Positions 32,546 to 40,740 of a stretch of 64,000 nucleotides of DNA are shown one piece after another. The translations under genes and the position numbers were made by a program. The stretch's first letter is position 1. The number at the start of each line of letters is the position of its first letter. Source of the stretch: CAZCTO01 sp964501725 (lineage in GTDB: Bacteria; Bacillota; Clostridia; Saccharofermentanales; Saccharofermentanaceae); assembly GCA_964501725.1 (NCBI GenBank), contig CAZCTO010000009.1, positions 20,227 to 84,226 on the forward strand. Direction: 5' to 3'. Below the pieces are notes generated by a model. It saw only the letters and a list, made by a program, of their open reading frames with translations, had not been told where the DNA came from and did not search any database.

Positions 32546-33677
32546 ATTGTTGCCTCCTCATGACCGTGAAAACGATCAGGTAAAGTACACCGGTCATCGC
32601 AAACATCAGCGCAACGTTTGTAAAATACCGGTTGTAGCCTTCTAAGTAGTAAAGCGCATAAAACGTATTGGAAATCAGGTTTCCCGGAAGTAAATAAGCC
32701 AGCTGCGGTACTGCTGTTTCAATGGCAACCTTTACCGAACTTTGCATCATACCGGACAAAAACGACAATGCCATGGATATACTGATGATGATGGCTACCT
32801 TCACACCTTCTCTTTTTTTAACCAGTGCGCTGACCAAGGCACCGAATGCGACGCCGAGACTGCAACCGGCAAAAGACGCCAGCAGAATATACCCGACCTG
32901 ATTGGCAAATTCAACCTTGAATACAAATACCAGGAATATAATCAGTATGAGAATGGACGCAAACTGAATCAGCGTAACCGCGCAAAGCGAACTACTAAAG
33001 ACCTTCAGCTTGTGCGTAGGCGCCACGCTTTGTCTTGCTCCTTGCGATGATTGGTTTGCCTGAACAAAGTTTACCTCCTTCATCCCCATGAAAGCACCGT
33101 AAAGGCATGTCATCGCGATCAGGGAATAATAGTATGTGATCATCGAATCCGGTCTTTTCATATCCGTTTGTTTCTCGCGGGTGTATACAACCTTCTCGGT
33201 CATCACATCCTGTATTCTTATTCCCGCTGCCGGATTCTCCTTGACAATGTTGTTTACCGCTGAGTTCATTTGAGCATACCAATCCAAAAAAGTCTTCATC
33301 AGCGATTGATTGAATCCTGTCCCGGAAACATGCATCACCAGTTCGCTTCCAACTTCAACATATCCGGAGATATCCTTATTGTTGAGCGCTGCAAGAGCTT
33401 CTTCTTCGGTTTGATAAACCGAGACATCAAAAAGCGCTTTCCCCTCGCCCTGGGATGCTTCCTTGAGGCTGGATTGAAATTGCGGATCGTTCGCGTATGA
33501 TTCCGACTCAATGATTCCGATCCGGACGGTTTCAAACTCGACATAATCTCCCGTTAGATTTGAGAAAACCAGTCCGAAAAACGTGGCCATAATGAGCGGG
33601 AAAGCAAGTGTCCAAAAAATAGTTTCCACGTCCCTTACCGTACCTAAAAGGCGATACTTAAACAGATGCCAAAACAC
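32532..33677 (-). CDS. ABC-2 type exporter permease, first subunit
   Basis: 381 residues from a GTG at 33677, chosen because GGGGGG lies seven bases upstream. A longer frame reaching 33737 would overlap the ATPase gene. The plan matches its partner: one N-terminal helix, an external domain of about 150 residues, then five helices (VGYILLASFAGCSLGVAFGALVSALVKKREG, IISISMALSFLSGMM). It is an exporter half-channel in the plasma membrane. It is the middle gene of an ATPase-permease-permease operon next to a divergent two-component system. Confidence 0.85.
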   Translation of the reverse strand: MFWHLFKYRLLGTVRDVETIFWTLAFPLIMATFFGLVFSNLTGDYVEFETVRIGIIESESYANDPQFQSSLKEASQGEGKALFDVSVYQTEEEALAALNNKDISGYVEVGSELVMHVSGTGFNQSLMKTFLDWYAQMNSAVNNIVKENPAAGIRIQDVMTEKVVYTREKQTDMKRPDSMITYYYSLIAMTCLYGAFMGMKEVNFVQANQSSQGARQSVAPTHKLKVFSSSLCAVTLIQFASILILIIFLVFVFKVEFANQVGYILLASFAGCSLGVAFGALVSALVKKREGVKVAIIISISMALSFLSGMMQSSVKVAIETAVPQLAYLLPGNLISNTFYALYYLEGYNRYFTNVALMFAMTGVLYLIVFTVMRRQQYASI

Positions 33678-33690
33678 TATGCTTCCCCCC

Positions 33691-34629
33691 TTACTGATCC
33701 CGCAATTCTTTGCCGGTGATCTCCAGAAAAACGTCATTTAACGTCGGGAGTTCGCAGAAAATCTTCCCGGTTTGAATTTTTCTTTTTCCCAACTCTTCCA
33801 AAATGCTTCCGAGTCCGTTCTGACCGATTTCCGTCTTGATGATAAGGCTATGATTCTTGACTTCCGCGGAAGCAACATTTTGCATTTCTCTGACCCAGCT
33901 CAGTGACTCTTCGGGACTTTCGGAAAGAAATTCGATCGTAATGATTTCGCCGATCCGAATCATACTCTTCAGTTCATCCTTGGTCCCCTGAGCGATGATG
34001 CGGCCTTTATCCATGATGCCGATACGCGTGCATATCTGCTCCACTTCCTCCATATAATGCGAGGTATAAATGACCGTTGCTCCGGCTTTGTTGAGCCTCT
34101 CGATTCCCTCAAGAATGTTATTCCGGCTCTGAGGATCGACGGCTACGGTCGGTTCGTCCATGATGATGAGACGCGGTTTATGAGCTATTCCGCAAGCAAT
34201 ATTCAGTCTTCTCAAAAGTCCTCCGCTGAGCTTCTTGGGATAGAACTTTTTGAAATCATTGAGACCGACAAAATCAATCGCTTCCTCAACCAACTTCTTG
34301 CGGATTTCTTTATCGGTGATATAAAGCCCGCAGAAAAAGTCTACATTCTCGTATACGGTTAGCTCATTGATCACGGCGACATTTTGCATAATGATGCCGA
34401 TGTCCTTTTTGATGTCATAGGATGAGGGTGTCATCGGTTTATCGAAAACACTGATCTCTCCTTTATCGATGGTAAGTAATGATAAGATGCAGTTGATCGC
34501 GGTCGTTTTTCCGGAACCGTTCGGACCCAGAAGACCAAATACTTCACCTTCCCGCACATCCAGCTTAAAATGATCGAGTGCGATTAAATCGCCATATCGC
34601 TTAACCAGATTTGAAACTTTAACAACCAT
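33691..34629 (-). CDS. ABC-2 exporter ATP-binding protein
   Basis: 312 residues. Walker A is LGPNGSGKTTAIN, the signature LSGGLLRRLNIA, Walker B RLIIMDEPTVAVDPQSR and the H-loop YTSHYMEE. The Q-loop reads GIIMQNVAVINELTVYENV. A C-terminal extension of about 90 residues is typical of drug and lantibiotic exporter ATPases. It energises the two permeases encoded downstream. AAGGAGG precedes the ATG. It is divergent from a DesK-like sensor kinase, with a palindromic site between the two. Confidence 0.93.
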   Translation of the reverse strand: MVVKVSNLVKRYGDLIALDHFKLDVREGEVFGLLGPNGSGKTTAINCILSLLTIDKGEISVFDKPMTPSSYDIKKDIGIIMQNVAVINELTVYENVDFFCGLYITDKEIRKKLVEEAIDFVGLNDFKKFYPKKLSGGLLRRLNIACGIAHKPRLIIMDEPTVAVDPQSRNNILEGIERLNKAGATVIYTSHYMEEVEQICTRIGIMDKGRIIAQGTKDELKSMIRIGEIITIEFLSESPEESLSWVREMQNVASAEVKNHSLIIKTEIGQNGLGSILEELGKRKIQTGKIFCELPTLNDVFLEITGKELRDQ

Positions 34630-34724
34630 ATTTCCTCCTTACGGCCACCCTGCCGCGTTCTTGTACCTATATGCATCTTATCGCTAGTGCTTTGTGCATG
34701 ATAGTGACAATCCTCCCGATCTGT

Positions 34725-34740
34725 TATGACAAATGTCATA
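34725..34740. promoter_or_regulatory. Palindromic operator candidate TATGAC-AAAT-GTCATA
   Basis: A perfect 6-4-6 inverted repeat in the 196-base gap between the divergent exporter operon and the two-component genes. A related half site (GTGACA) lies at 34704-34709. The form fits binding by the LuxR-type regulator encoded next door; this is inferred. Confidence 0.5.
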
Positions 34741-34825
34741 TGATTTTTGCATATCGGGCATGATAAAATAACGTTAGCAAAAATATCAGCCAAACGGTCG
34801 AATATAACGGAATAATGGTGAATTA

Positions 34826-35911
34826 ATGGCAGCGATACTCGACAAGTTAATCCTGTTTTTGTTTTGCTCAGCACTTTTCCTCTCATCTTCTACGAGCCTT
34901 ACGGCAGTGGTCGTCATTATTCTTGCACTGATATTTTCCTGCATCGAAAGTTATTTGGATAAGGATCCGATAAGACTCCTTCTCTTCTTGATGGTTGCAT
35001 TGGCATCGCTGTATTTTCCGGAGTGCAGTTTTTTTCTTCCGCTTTTTTTGTATCCGCTCTTAAGGACACAGTTTGAACTTTTTTCTTTTGCTGCGGCCAT
35101 TCCGCTGATTTTATTCATACAGCGGGACAAAAGCACGTCCTGGTTCATTCTGCTCCTGCTGATTTTATTGGCACTGATTATCAAAATCCGTACGACACAA
35201 TACGAGAAAAGACTTACCGAGTATCTTTCGCTGCGGGATGAAATCGCAGAGAAAAAACTCCTTTTGGAATCCGCGAACCATGAGCTGCTCGAAAAACAGG
35301 ATTACGAAATCCATCTTGCGACACTGAACGAGCGCAACAGAATCGCCCGGGAACTGCATGACAGCATCGGTCATGTGCTCACCAGCGCCCTGCTCCAAAC
35401 CGGTGCGATTCAAACTTCTGTTAAAGATAAAGAGATAAAGGAACAGCTCGAAACGCTTCAAAAGTCGCTCTCTTCCGGCATGGAACAAGTTCGCACGAGC
35501 ATACATAACCTTCATGAGGATTCATTCGATCTTCATGGTGAACTGCAAGGCATCATCAGAGAATATCGTTTCTGTCCCGTATCTTTGAATTACAACATGC
35601 ATCAATCACCCGAAAAAAACATTCGCTATGCAATTCTTTCCATCACGAAGGAAGCACTATCCAATGTAGCACGTCACTCAGACGCAACACAGGTTCATGT
35701 TTCCGTGCTGGAGCATCCGGCGATTTATCAACTGATCATTCGTGATAACGGAACGGTTCTAAAAGGTAACCGTACTTTTGATCCCCGTCCGTCGGATGGT
35801 ATGGGTCTTCCCGGTATTATGAAGCGCGTCGATACACTCGACGGGCATTGCGTTTTTCGCGTATCTGACGGATTTGAAGTATTTGTGTCCCTGCCGAAGG
35901 AGAAATTATGA
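34826..35911 (+). CDS. DesK/NarL-type sensor histidine kinase
   Basis: 361 residues. The N-terminal 125 residues are five or so closely packed membrane helices with almost no external loops, so it probably senses the membrane itself, as DesK or LiaS-like kinases do. A coiled coil (about 130-170) leads to the HisKA_3 box with phospho-His in RIARELHDSIGHVLTSALLQ. The HATPase domain has ITKEALSNVARHSDATQV, IRDNGTVL and DGMGLPGIMKRVDTL. It overlaps the response-regulator gene by four bases. It is divergent from an ABC-2 exporter, its probable target. Confidence 0.9.
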   Translation: MAAILDKLILFLFCSALFLSSSTSLTAVVVIILALIFSCIESYLDKDPIRLLLFLMVALASLYFPECSFFLPLFLYPLLRTQFELFSFAAAIPLILFIQRDKSTSWFILLLLILLALIIKIRTTQYEKRLTEYLSLRDEIAEKKLLLESANHELLEKQDYEIHLATLNERNRIARELHDSIGHVLTSALLQTGAIQTSVKDKEIKEQLETLQKSLSSGMEQVRTSIHNLHEDSFDLHGELQGIIREYRFCPVSLNYNMHQSPEKNIRYAILSITKEALSNVARHSDATQVHVSVLEHPAIYQLIIRDNGTVLKGNRTFDPRPSDGMGLPGIMKRVDTLDGHCVFRVSDGFEVFVSLPKEKL

Positions 35912-36531
35912 ATATTGTATTGATTGATGATGATGCTATTGTCTCTAAGGCTCTTTCGGTTATTCTTCAGGCAGATCCGCAGATTCATGTCTCGGCCGTA
36001 GGCAGTGACGGTGACGAAGCGATGATGCTTTACCGCACGCATCAACCCGATGTAATCCTTATGGATATCCGGATGAAAAGAATGACCGGGTTGGAAGCAG
36101 GCGAAAAGATATTGCAGGAATTCCCGGATGCGAGAGTTCTTTTCCTGACTACATTCTCGGATGAAGATTATATCATCCAGGCATTACGAATCGGCGCGCG
36201 CGGATATCTGCTCAAGGACCGGTTTGAAAGCATTGTGCCGGCGATAAAAGCGGTCATTGCCGGGCAGAGTGTTTTTGGAGAAGATATCGTGTCCCGGATT
36301 CCGCTCATGTCTTCGGAAAAAAAGAAAGACCGGTCCCCGCTCGTATCGAGTCTGACCGAGAAAGAAATAGACATTCTGAAACATCTCGGCGAGGGGCTCA
36401 GCAACAAAGAGATTTCGGAGGTGCTTTTTATCAGCGAAGGGACGGTCCGGAATGCCATCAGTCTTCTTCTGGATAAACTCTCTCTGAAGAGCCGGACTCA
36501 ACTGGCCATATTTTACCTGAAGAACTTTTAG
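35908..36531 (+). CDS. NarL/LuxR-family response regulator
   Basis: 207 residues. Receiver domain with Asp-Asp near residue 7-9 (VLIDDDAIVSKAL), phospho-Asp in VILMDIRMKRMTG and Lys in YLLKDRF. The C-terminal LuxR helix-turn-helix is LTEKEIDILKHLGEGLSNKE followed by ISEVLFISEGTVRNAISLLLDKLSLKSR. It is coupled to the kinase gene (ATGA overlap, AAGGAG ribosome site). It likely binds the palindrome at 34725-34740 and controls the exporter. Confidence 0.92.
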   Translation: MNIVLIDDDAIVSKALSVILQADPQIHVSAVGSDGDEAMMLYRTHQPDVILMDIRMKRMTGLEAGEKILQEFPDARVLFLTTFSDEDYIIQALRIGARGYLLKDRFESIVPAIKAVIAGQSVFGEDIVSRIPLMSSEKKKDRSPLVSSLTEKEIDILKHLGEGLSNKEISEVLFISEGTVRNAISLLLDKLSLKSRTQLAIFYLKNF

Positions 36532-36602
36532 CGGATTATCCGCTACTGCCTTAGTGCTTTTGAGAATGAAAAGATAACCGTTATTGATATTCAAAACACA
36601 AA

Positions 36603-36631
36603 TTGAGGACAATTTTGGCTTTTCGTATTAT
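36603..36631 (+). promoter_or_regulatory. Promoter of the glycosyltransferase gene
   Basis: TTGAGG (36603-36608), a 17-base spacer and TATTAT (36626-36631), giving a leader of about 32 bases to the ATG at 36670. Confidence 0.6.
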
Positions 36632-36669
36632 ACTGATGTTTGCAACATGAATTATTGCAAGGAGTTACA

Positions 36670-37962
36670 ATGAATATCGCGATTGTCACCGATACCTATT
36701 TTCCTGACATCAACGGCGTAGCTTCATCGATCTTTACACTCTCCGAATCGCTGAAAAGCATGGGACATAAAGTATATGTATTTACCGTTTCCGAGCCCAA
36801 GGCTATCCTTCGGAAACTCAAAGCCGATCCGACCATTTACCGGTTTCCGAGTATTCCGCTTATATTTATTAAACCGCATCGCGCAACTATGCCTTTTTCG
36901 GTTCGGATGATTCGGATGATGCGCAAGCTCAAGATTGACATTATTCACACGCAGAGTGAGTTTTTCATGGGCTTCGTCGGTGTGAATGCCGCGACAGCAC
37001 TCAATATTCCGATCATACATACCTACCACACCATGCTTGAAGATTATACGCACTATGTTGCCGGCGGTAAAATTGCATCCAAGAAATTTGCGCGCAGATA
37101 CAGCCGGATGTTCTGCAATCTCACGGATTCGGTCATTGTTCCAACCGCCAAAGTAGAGTCTTCCCTTCTCTCTTACGGAGTTAAAAGGCCGCTCTATGTC
37201 ATACCGACCGGTATTGATCTGGAACCCTTCCGTCGTGAAAACATCCCCAATGCAGTGGTTATGGATCTCAAGCAGAAGCTGGGAATCGATCCGTCCCACA
37301 AACTGATCCTTTGCCTCGGACGTGTCGCAAAAGAAAAGAGCATTGACCTCGCAATTTCTGTATTGCCCGAGATCGTGCGCCTTGTCCCCGATGCACGTTT
37401 ATTGGTCGTCGGAGACGGCCCCGCGCTTCCTAAACTTCGTGCGCTGGCAAAATCGCTTGACATCGAGAACTACATCTACTTTCCGGGAGCAGCTCCGTAC
37501 AGTGAAATCGGAAAGTACTACCGGCTCGGGGACGTTTTTCTATGCTGTTCGGTTACGGAAACACAAGGTCTGACATACTACGAAGCCATGGCATCAGGAA
37601 CACCGGTGATCGCCAGACAGGACGACAGCATCCGGAACTTATTGATTGATCGCGAAAACTGCCGGATGTTTCAGAATATATCGGAACTTCCGGGCATTGT
37701 CAGTGAACTGTTTACCGATACACGAATTGCGGAGCAATTGTCCGTAAAAGCACGCGAGGCAGTAGAGTTCTATTCGGCGTCGACTTTCGGTGATCGAGTC
37801 GAAGATGCGTACAAAAATACGATCGACCGGACACGTCTTGAACTTGAAACCCGCAGGAGCTCAATGGTTCGACTTCCCAGCAGGAAAGTGATGCGAAACA
37901 TTAAACTGATTATGCCAACCGTTCGAAGAGGTATTCATAATACCGTTCAAAAATTCCGATAA
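36670..37962 (+). CDS. GT4-family glycosyltransferase
   Basis: 430 residues from the ATG at 36670 (AAGGAG eight bases upstream). It is a two-Rossmann GT-B fold. The N-domain starts NIAIVTDTYFPDINGVASSI and contains HTQSEFFMG and HTYHTMLEDYTHYVAGG. The C-domain holds ILCLGRVAKEKSIDLAI, VGDGPALPKL, PYSEIGKYYRLGDVFLCCSVTETQGLTYYEAMASGTPVIA with the EX7E-type Glu pair. It is similar to enzymes that add glucose or mannose to diacylglycerol for glycolipid or lipoteichoic acid anchors. The C-terminal tail is basic. The sugar and acceptor are inferred, not shown. Confidence 0.88.
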   Translation: MNIAIVTDTYFPDINGVASSIFTLSESLKSMGHKVYVFTVSEPKAILRKLKADPTIYRFPSIPLIFIKPHRATMPFSVRMIRMMRKLKIDIIHTQSEFFMGFVGVNAATALNIPIIHTYHTMLEDYTHYVAGGKIASKKFARRYSRMFCNLTDSVIVPTAKVESSLLSYGVKRPLYVIPTGIDLEPFRRENIPNAVVMDLKQKLGIDPSHKLILCLGRVAKEKSIDLAISVLPEIVRLVPDARLLVVGDGPALPKLRALAKSLDIENYIYFPGAAPYSEIGKYYRLGDVFLCCSVTETQGLTYYEAMASGTPVIARQDDSIRNLLIDRENCRMFQNISELPGIVSELFTDTRIAEQLSVKAREAVEFYSASTFGDRVEDAYKNTIDRTRLELETRRSSMVRLPSRKVMRNIKLIMPTVRRGIHNTVQKFR

Positions 37963-37980
37963 GTTTTAATCCACAATAAA

Positions 37981-38011
37981 ACCGGCTGTTTCCGAACGGA
38001 AAGCAGCCGGT
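37981..38011. terminator. Bidirectional terminator
   Basis: Stem ACCGGCTG (37981-37988) / CAGCCGGT (38004-38011) with an inner TTTCC/GGAAA stem and GAAC loop. The minus-strand side has TTTTATTG, and the plus side has TCTTTG. It separates the convergent glycosyltransferase and DUF4097 genes. Confidence 0.85.
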
Positions 38012-38042
38012 CTTTGTATGGTGAGGGGGCATGTTGTTACTA

Positions 38043-38996
38043 TTAACCTTTCACCAGTATATCCCCGGATGTGGTGTTTATTTTCAGCGTATTCACCGGG
38101 TTTTCTCCGATGGATCCGTTAAAGTTTTTCGAATAGGTTCCGGTTCCGGAATCAAAAACAGTTTGAATGTCTCCGCTGGTCACCGAAAAATCGCATAGGA
38201 ACGCAATATCTTCGATGATATCGACCGTAACTTCTCCCGACGTGACTTTGATTGTAACATCCCCGGTTGCCTCGCATATTTCGAGTATCACATCTCCGGA
38301 ACTGGTTTCAAAGGAACCTTGTCCGTAAAATCCTTGAATTGTCATATCACCGGATGTCAATTCCAGTTTTCCGGCGCCGTGAAGCTCCGCTACGGATATA
38401 TCTCCGGAAGTCAATTTGAAAGAAAAATCATCGGTCTGCAAAGTCCCTATATTGATGTCCCCCGAACTGCAACTTGCCATAAACTGACCGCATGTCAAAT
38501 TGCCGGCACTCATATCACCCGAGGTTGATTTTGATTTGATGTCGGAGAAACTGAAATCATCGAGGAAGGCCAAGTCACCCGAACTGCAGGTATAATCGAA
38601 CTTTCCTTTGAAGCTCTCGGGAACATAGATCGTAACAATGCGATTTACGCCCCATTGAAACCAGGTGATCTTGTTTGTCTGCTTTATGAGCAAAGAGTCC
38701 GACTTGATTTCCGCCGTCATTACCGGATCCTTGATTTCCTTCTCGGCACCCTGATAAACGACTTTGAATTGCTCCGAATCCGAGTAACAAACCTTGACAT
38801 CGGCCGATGATACATCCACGACGATGTTGTTTACATTTCCGGCGTCAAATTCTTCATTGAACACTTCAACCGACTTTCCGTTTATGAGAAAACCTCCAAT
38901 CGAAATTTTTCCGGAGATGACCACAACCATTACCGTAACCAGACCGACGAATAAGATAAGCAACAGGACGATTTGTATGATTTTGAGCGTTTTCAT
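38043..38996 (-). CDS. DUF4097-family beta-solenoid membrane protein
   Basis: 317 residues. An N-terminal membrane helix (about 5-30) is followed by an external right-handed beta-solenoid built of repeats of about 20-25 residues, each turning on TSGD/SSGD (for example STSGDMSAG, LTSGDISVA, LTSGDMTIQ, VTSGDIQTV, TTSGDILVK). The family (LiaG/YvlB-like, putative adhesin) is linked to cell-envelope stress. The start overlaps the HAAS-protein gene by four bases. It is the last gene of a padR-HAAS-DUF4097 operon. Confidence 0.88.
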   Translation of the reverse strand: MKTLKIIQIVLLLILFVGLVTVMVVVISGKISIGGFLINGKSVEVFNEEFDAGNVNNIVVDVSSADVKVCYSDSEQFKVVYQGAEKEIKDPVMTAEIKSDSLLIKQTNKITWFQWGVNRIVTIYVPESFKGKFDYTCSSGDLAFLDDFSFSDIKSKSTSGDMSAGNLTCGQFMASCSSGDINIGTLQTDDFSFKLTSGDISVAELHGAGKLELTSGDMTIQGFYGQGSFETSSGDVILEICEATGDVTIKVTSGEVTVDIIEDIAFLCDFSVTSGDIQTVFDSGTGTYSKNFNGSIGENPVNTLKINTTSGDILVKG

Positions 38997-39658
38997 TTCC
39001 TCTCCCCTTTCTTTATCTCAAAAAGGAGACTGATAATGCCTTCGAGGCAACCTCCCGCAAAGAAGATAACCCATGAGATGTGCCATGCCCCGGTCGTAAA
39101 GCTGACCAGGAAATACGTGATAAAAACAAGCGGCCATAAGATTCCGGATAAAGCACCCCGCAAACCTTTGCTCTGACTTTGCTCAACATTTCGCTGCCTG
39201 AATTCTTCGACGAAACTGTCATCTTTTTTGTTGTATTGAACTTTTGTCATGGAGTTATAGATCAAAATGCCGACGCCGACCGCTGCAATCAACAGCATAA
39301 GGAAAAGTCCGATTCCATCCTTGTGAAGAATTTCTTCAAAAAAAACTTCCACGGCGAGTGCGACAATTAAGATGCCGACACCTATCGATACCAGCAGTGC
39401 GCTCTTTTTGCGTCCCTCTTCAATTTTAGCGGAGTCCACCTGACTTTCCGACTTCAATTGCTCGATCAGCGAGGTTACATCGCCGATTCCCGAAATAACT
39501 GTCTTGTAAGCATCGTCCGACGAAAAACCGCTTGCCAAAAGATCATCGTACTTGCTGTTACTGTTCGAAAGAAGTTCCTCTTTCAGTTCGATAATTTTCT
39601 TATTGGACGGAGCATTTTCAAACAATTCCTCAATATGGGTTCTGATTCTCTCATTCAT
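38993..39658 (-). CDS. HAAS-domain (DUF1700-like) membrane protein
   Basis: 221 residues from the ATG at 39658, because AAGGAGG within the padR stop region gives it a seven-base spacing. An ATG two codons earlier is directly on the ribosome site. The N-terminal 65 residues are the helical HAAS fold (IRTHIEELFENAPSNKKIIELKEELLSN, GFSSDDAYKTVISGIGD), which usually interacts with PadR-type regulators. Four membrane helices follow in two pairs (about 85-105, 110-130, 165-185, 188-208). It probably links membrane state to the PadR repressor. Confidence 0.82.
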   Translation of the reverse strand: MNERIRTHIEELFENAPSNKKIIELKEELLSNSNSKYDDLLASGFSSDDAYKTVISGIGDVTSLIEQLKSESQVDSAKIEEGRKKSALLVSIGVGILIVALAVEVFFEEILHKDGIGLFLMLLIAAVGVGILIYNSMTKVQYNKKDDSFVEEFRQRNVEQSQSKGLRGALSGILWPLVFITYFLVSFTTGAWHISWVIFFAGGCLEGIISLLFEIKKGERK

Positions 39659-39660
39659 GT

Positions 39661-39990
39661 TCATCCCTCCTTGATCAATTCATCAATGATTTCTTTGGTT
39701 TCTTCCCAGTCTTCTTTGTTTTTACGATAGGCTGCCCGTCCGTCGTTGGTAATTTTGTAATACCTTCTGCGAGCGCCCGTCGTCTCGTCCCCCCAATATG
39801 ATGAAATCCATCCGGACTCCTCCAGTCTTCGAAAAGCGGAGTAGAGTGTCGCTTCTTTCAGTTCATACCGCCCCTTCGAGCTTTCCTGGATGAATTTATT
39901 GATTTCATATCCATAGCTGTCTTTTTGAAGCAGATATCGCAGAATAATAGTGTCCGTATGTCCGCGTAACAGGTCCGAGGTTATTGACAT
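39661..39990 (-). CDS. PadR-family transcriptional regulator
   Basis: 109 residues, the usual short PadR form. The winged helix spans about residues 8-85: GHTDTIILRYLLQKDSYGYEINKFIQ, LKEATLYSAFRRLEESGWISSYW and ARRRYYKITNDGRAAY. A C-terminal helix provides the dimer interface. AGGAGG precedes the ATG. It leads the operon, and a repeat matching its ribosome-site/start region also occurs in the promoter spacer (40041-40052). This suggests autorepression. Confidence 0.92.
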   Translation of the reverse strand: MSITSDLLRGHTDTIILRYLLQKDSYGYEINKFIQESSKGRYELKEATLYSAFRRLEESGWISSYWGDETTGARRRYYKITNDGRAAYRKNKEDWEETKEIIDELIKEG

Positions 39991-40052
39991 AGTATATCCT
40001 CCTTTCGGGTAACTCGTCGTCTGATATAAATATTATCGCGATATACTATGTC
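39986..40052. repeat. 12-bp inverted repeat, candidate PadR operators
   Basis: GACATAGTATAT (39986-39997) and ATATACTATGTC (40041-40052) are perfect inverted copies 43 bases apart. One covers the padR start codon and the bases next to its ribosome site. The other lies inside the promoter spacer next to the palindrome TATCGCGATA (40035-40044). Confidence 0.55.
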
Positions 40053-40058
40053 TGTCAA
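40030..40058 (-). promoter_or_regulatory. Promoter of the padR operon
   Basis: Perfect TTGACA (40053-40058), a 17-base spacer and TAATAT (40030-40035) on the minus strand. The spacer is filled by the candidate PadR site, so a bound repressor would block polymerase. Confidence 0.7.
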
Positions 40059-40060
40059 GG

Positions 40061-40089
40061 TACTTTTCCAAAATAGTTGTTGCTATAAT
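40061..40089 (+). promoter_or_regulatory. Promoter of the DUF3267 gene
   Basis: Extended -10 TGCTATAAT (TATAAT at 40084-40089) with a poor -35 (TACTTT, 40061-40066). It is divergent from and adjacent to the padR promoter. Confidence 0.55.
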
Positions 40090-40116
40090 AATCAAAAAGC
40101 AGCCGGAGGGATTATC

Positions 40117-40740
40117 ATGCAACGGGAAACGTTTCCGAGAGAAAAATATCGTGTAATCACTCACTCGATTTCGATTCTGAAAGCCAATATCGTGGCTCTG
40201 ATTTTCCCGATTCCTTTTGTAATTATTTATCTGACAGCTTATTTCTTTGCGGCATCTTATTTTAAACCGCTTGCGACTTTTGCTTATTCGACGGATAATC
40301 CGCTTTACTTCGGGCTTTTTCTTATTGCCTATTTTGCCGCTTTATTTGTTCTGATTGTCCTCCACGAATTGATTCACGCACTGTTTTTTCTTCCGGGATG
40401 TGAGGACAAATGGAAAAGCATTCGATTCGGGATCAAGCAATTGACCCCCTACTGCCACTGCACCGAGATTATCACCCTGTCCCGGTTCCGGAAAAGTCTG
40501 TGGGGGCCTCTTATAATTTTGTGTCCGGTTATGGCTGTTGCGTCGGTCATACTCGGGGACCCGGTGTCATTTCTTCTGACACTGGTGATGATTTTCGGAT
40601 CCGGTGGGGATCTCTACGTGCTTTTTGTGACACGAAAATACCGCGGATCGACCACGCTGGTTTTCGACCTGGAAGATCAAGTCGGATGCGAGGTTTATTT
40701 GAAGGAAGAAACTTCGGAGAAAAATCAGGAACCTAAATAA
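40117..40740 (+). CDS. DUF3267-type membrane zincin-like protein
   Basis: 207 residues from the ATG at 40117, after GGAGGGATTATC. A start at 40048 would lie inside the padR promoter. Membrane helices lie at about 22-46, 65-90, 140-158 and 160-180. The HExxH-type motif LHELIHALFF follows the second helix, and a CHCTEII segment lies after it. DUF3267 proteins are putative membrane metalloproteases of unknown substrate. It shares a regulatory region with the divergent padR operon. The end overlaps the convergent AEC gene by eight bases. Confidence 0.82.
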   Translation: MQRETFPREKYRVITHSISILKANIVALIFPIPFVIIYLTAYFFAASYFKPLATFAYSTDNPLYFGLFLIAYFAALFVLIVLHELIHALFFLPGCEDKWKSIRFGIKQLTPYCHCTEIITLSRFRKSLWGPLIILCPVMAVASVILGDPVSFLLTLVMIFGSGGDLYVLFVTRKYRGSTTLVFDLEDQVGCEVYLKEETSEKNQEPK

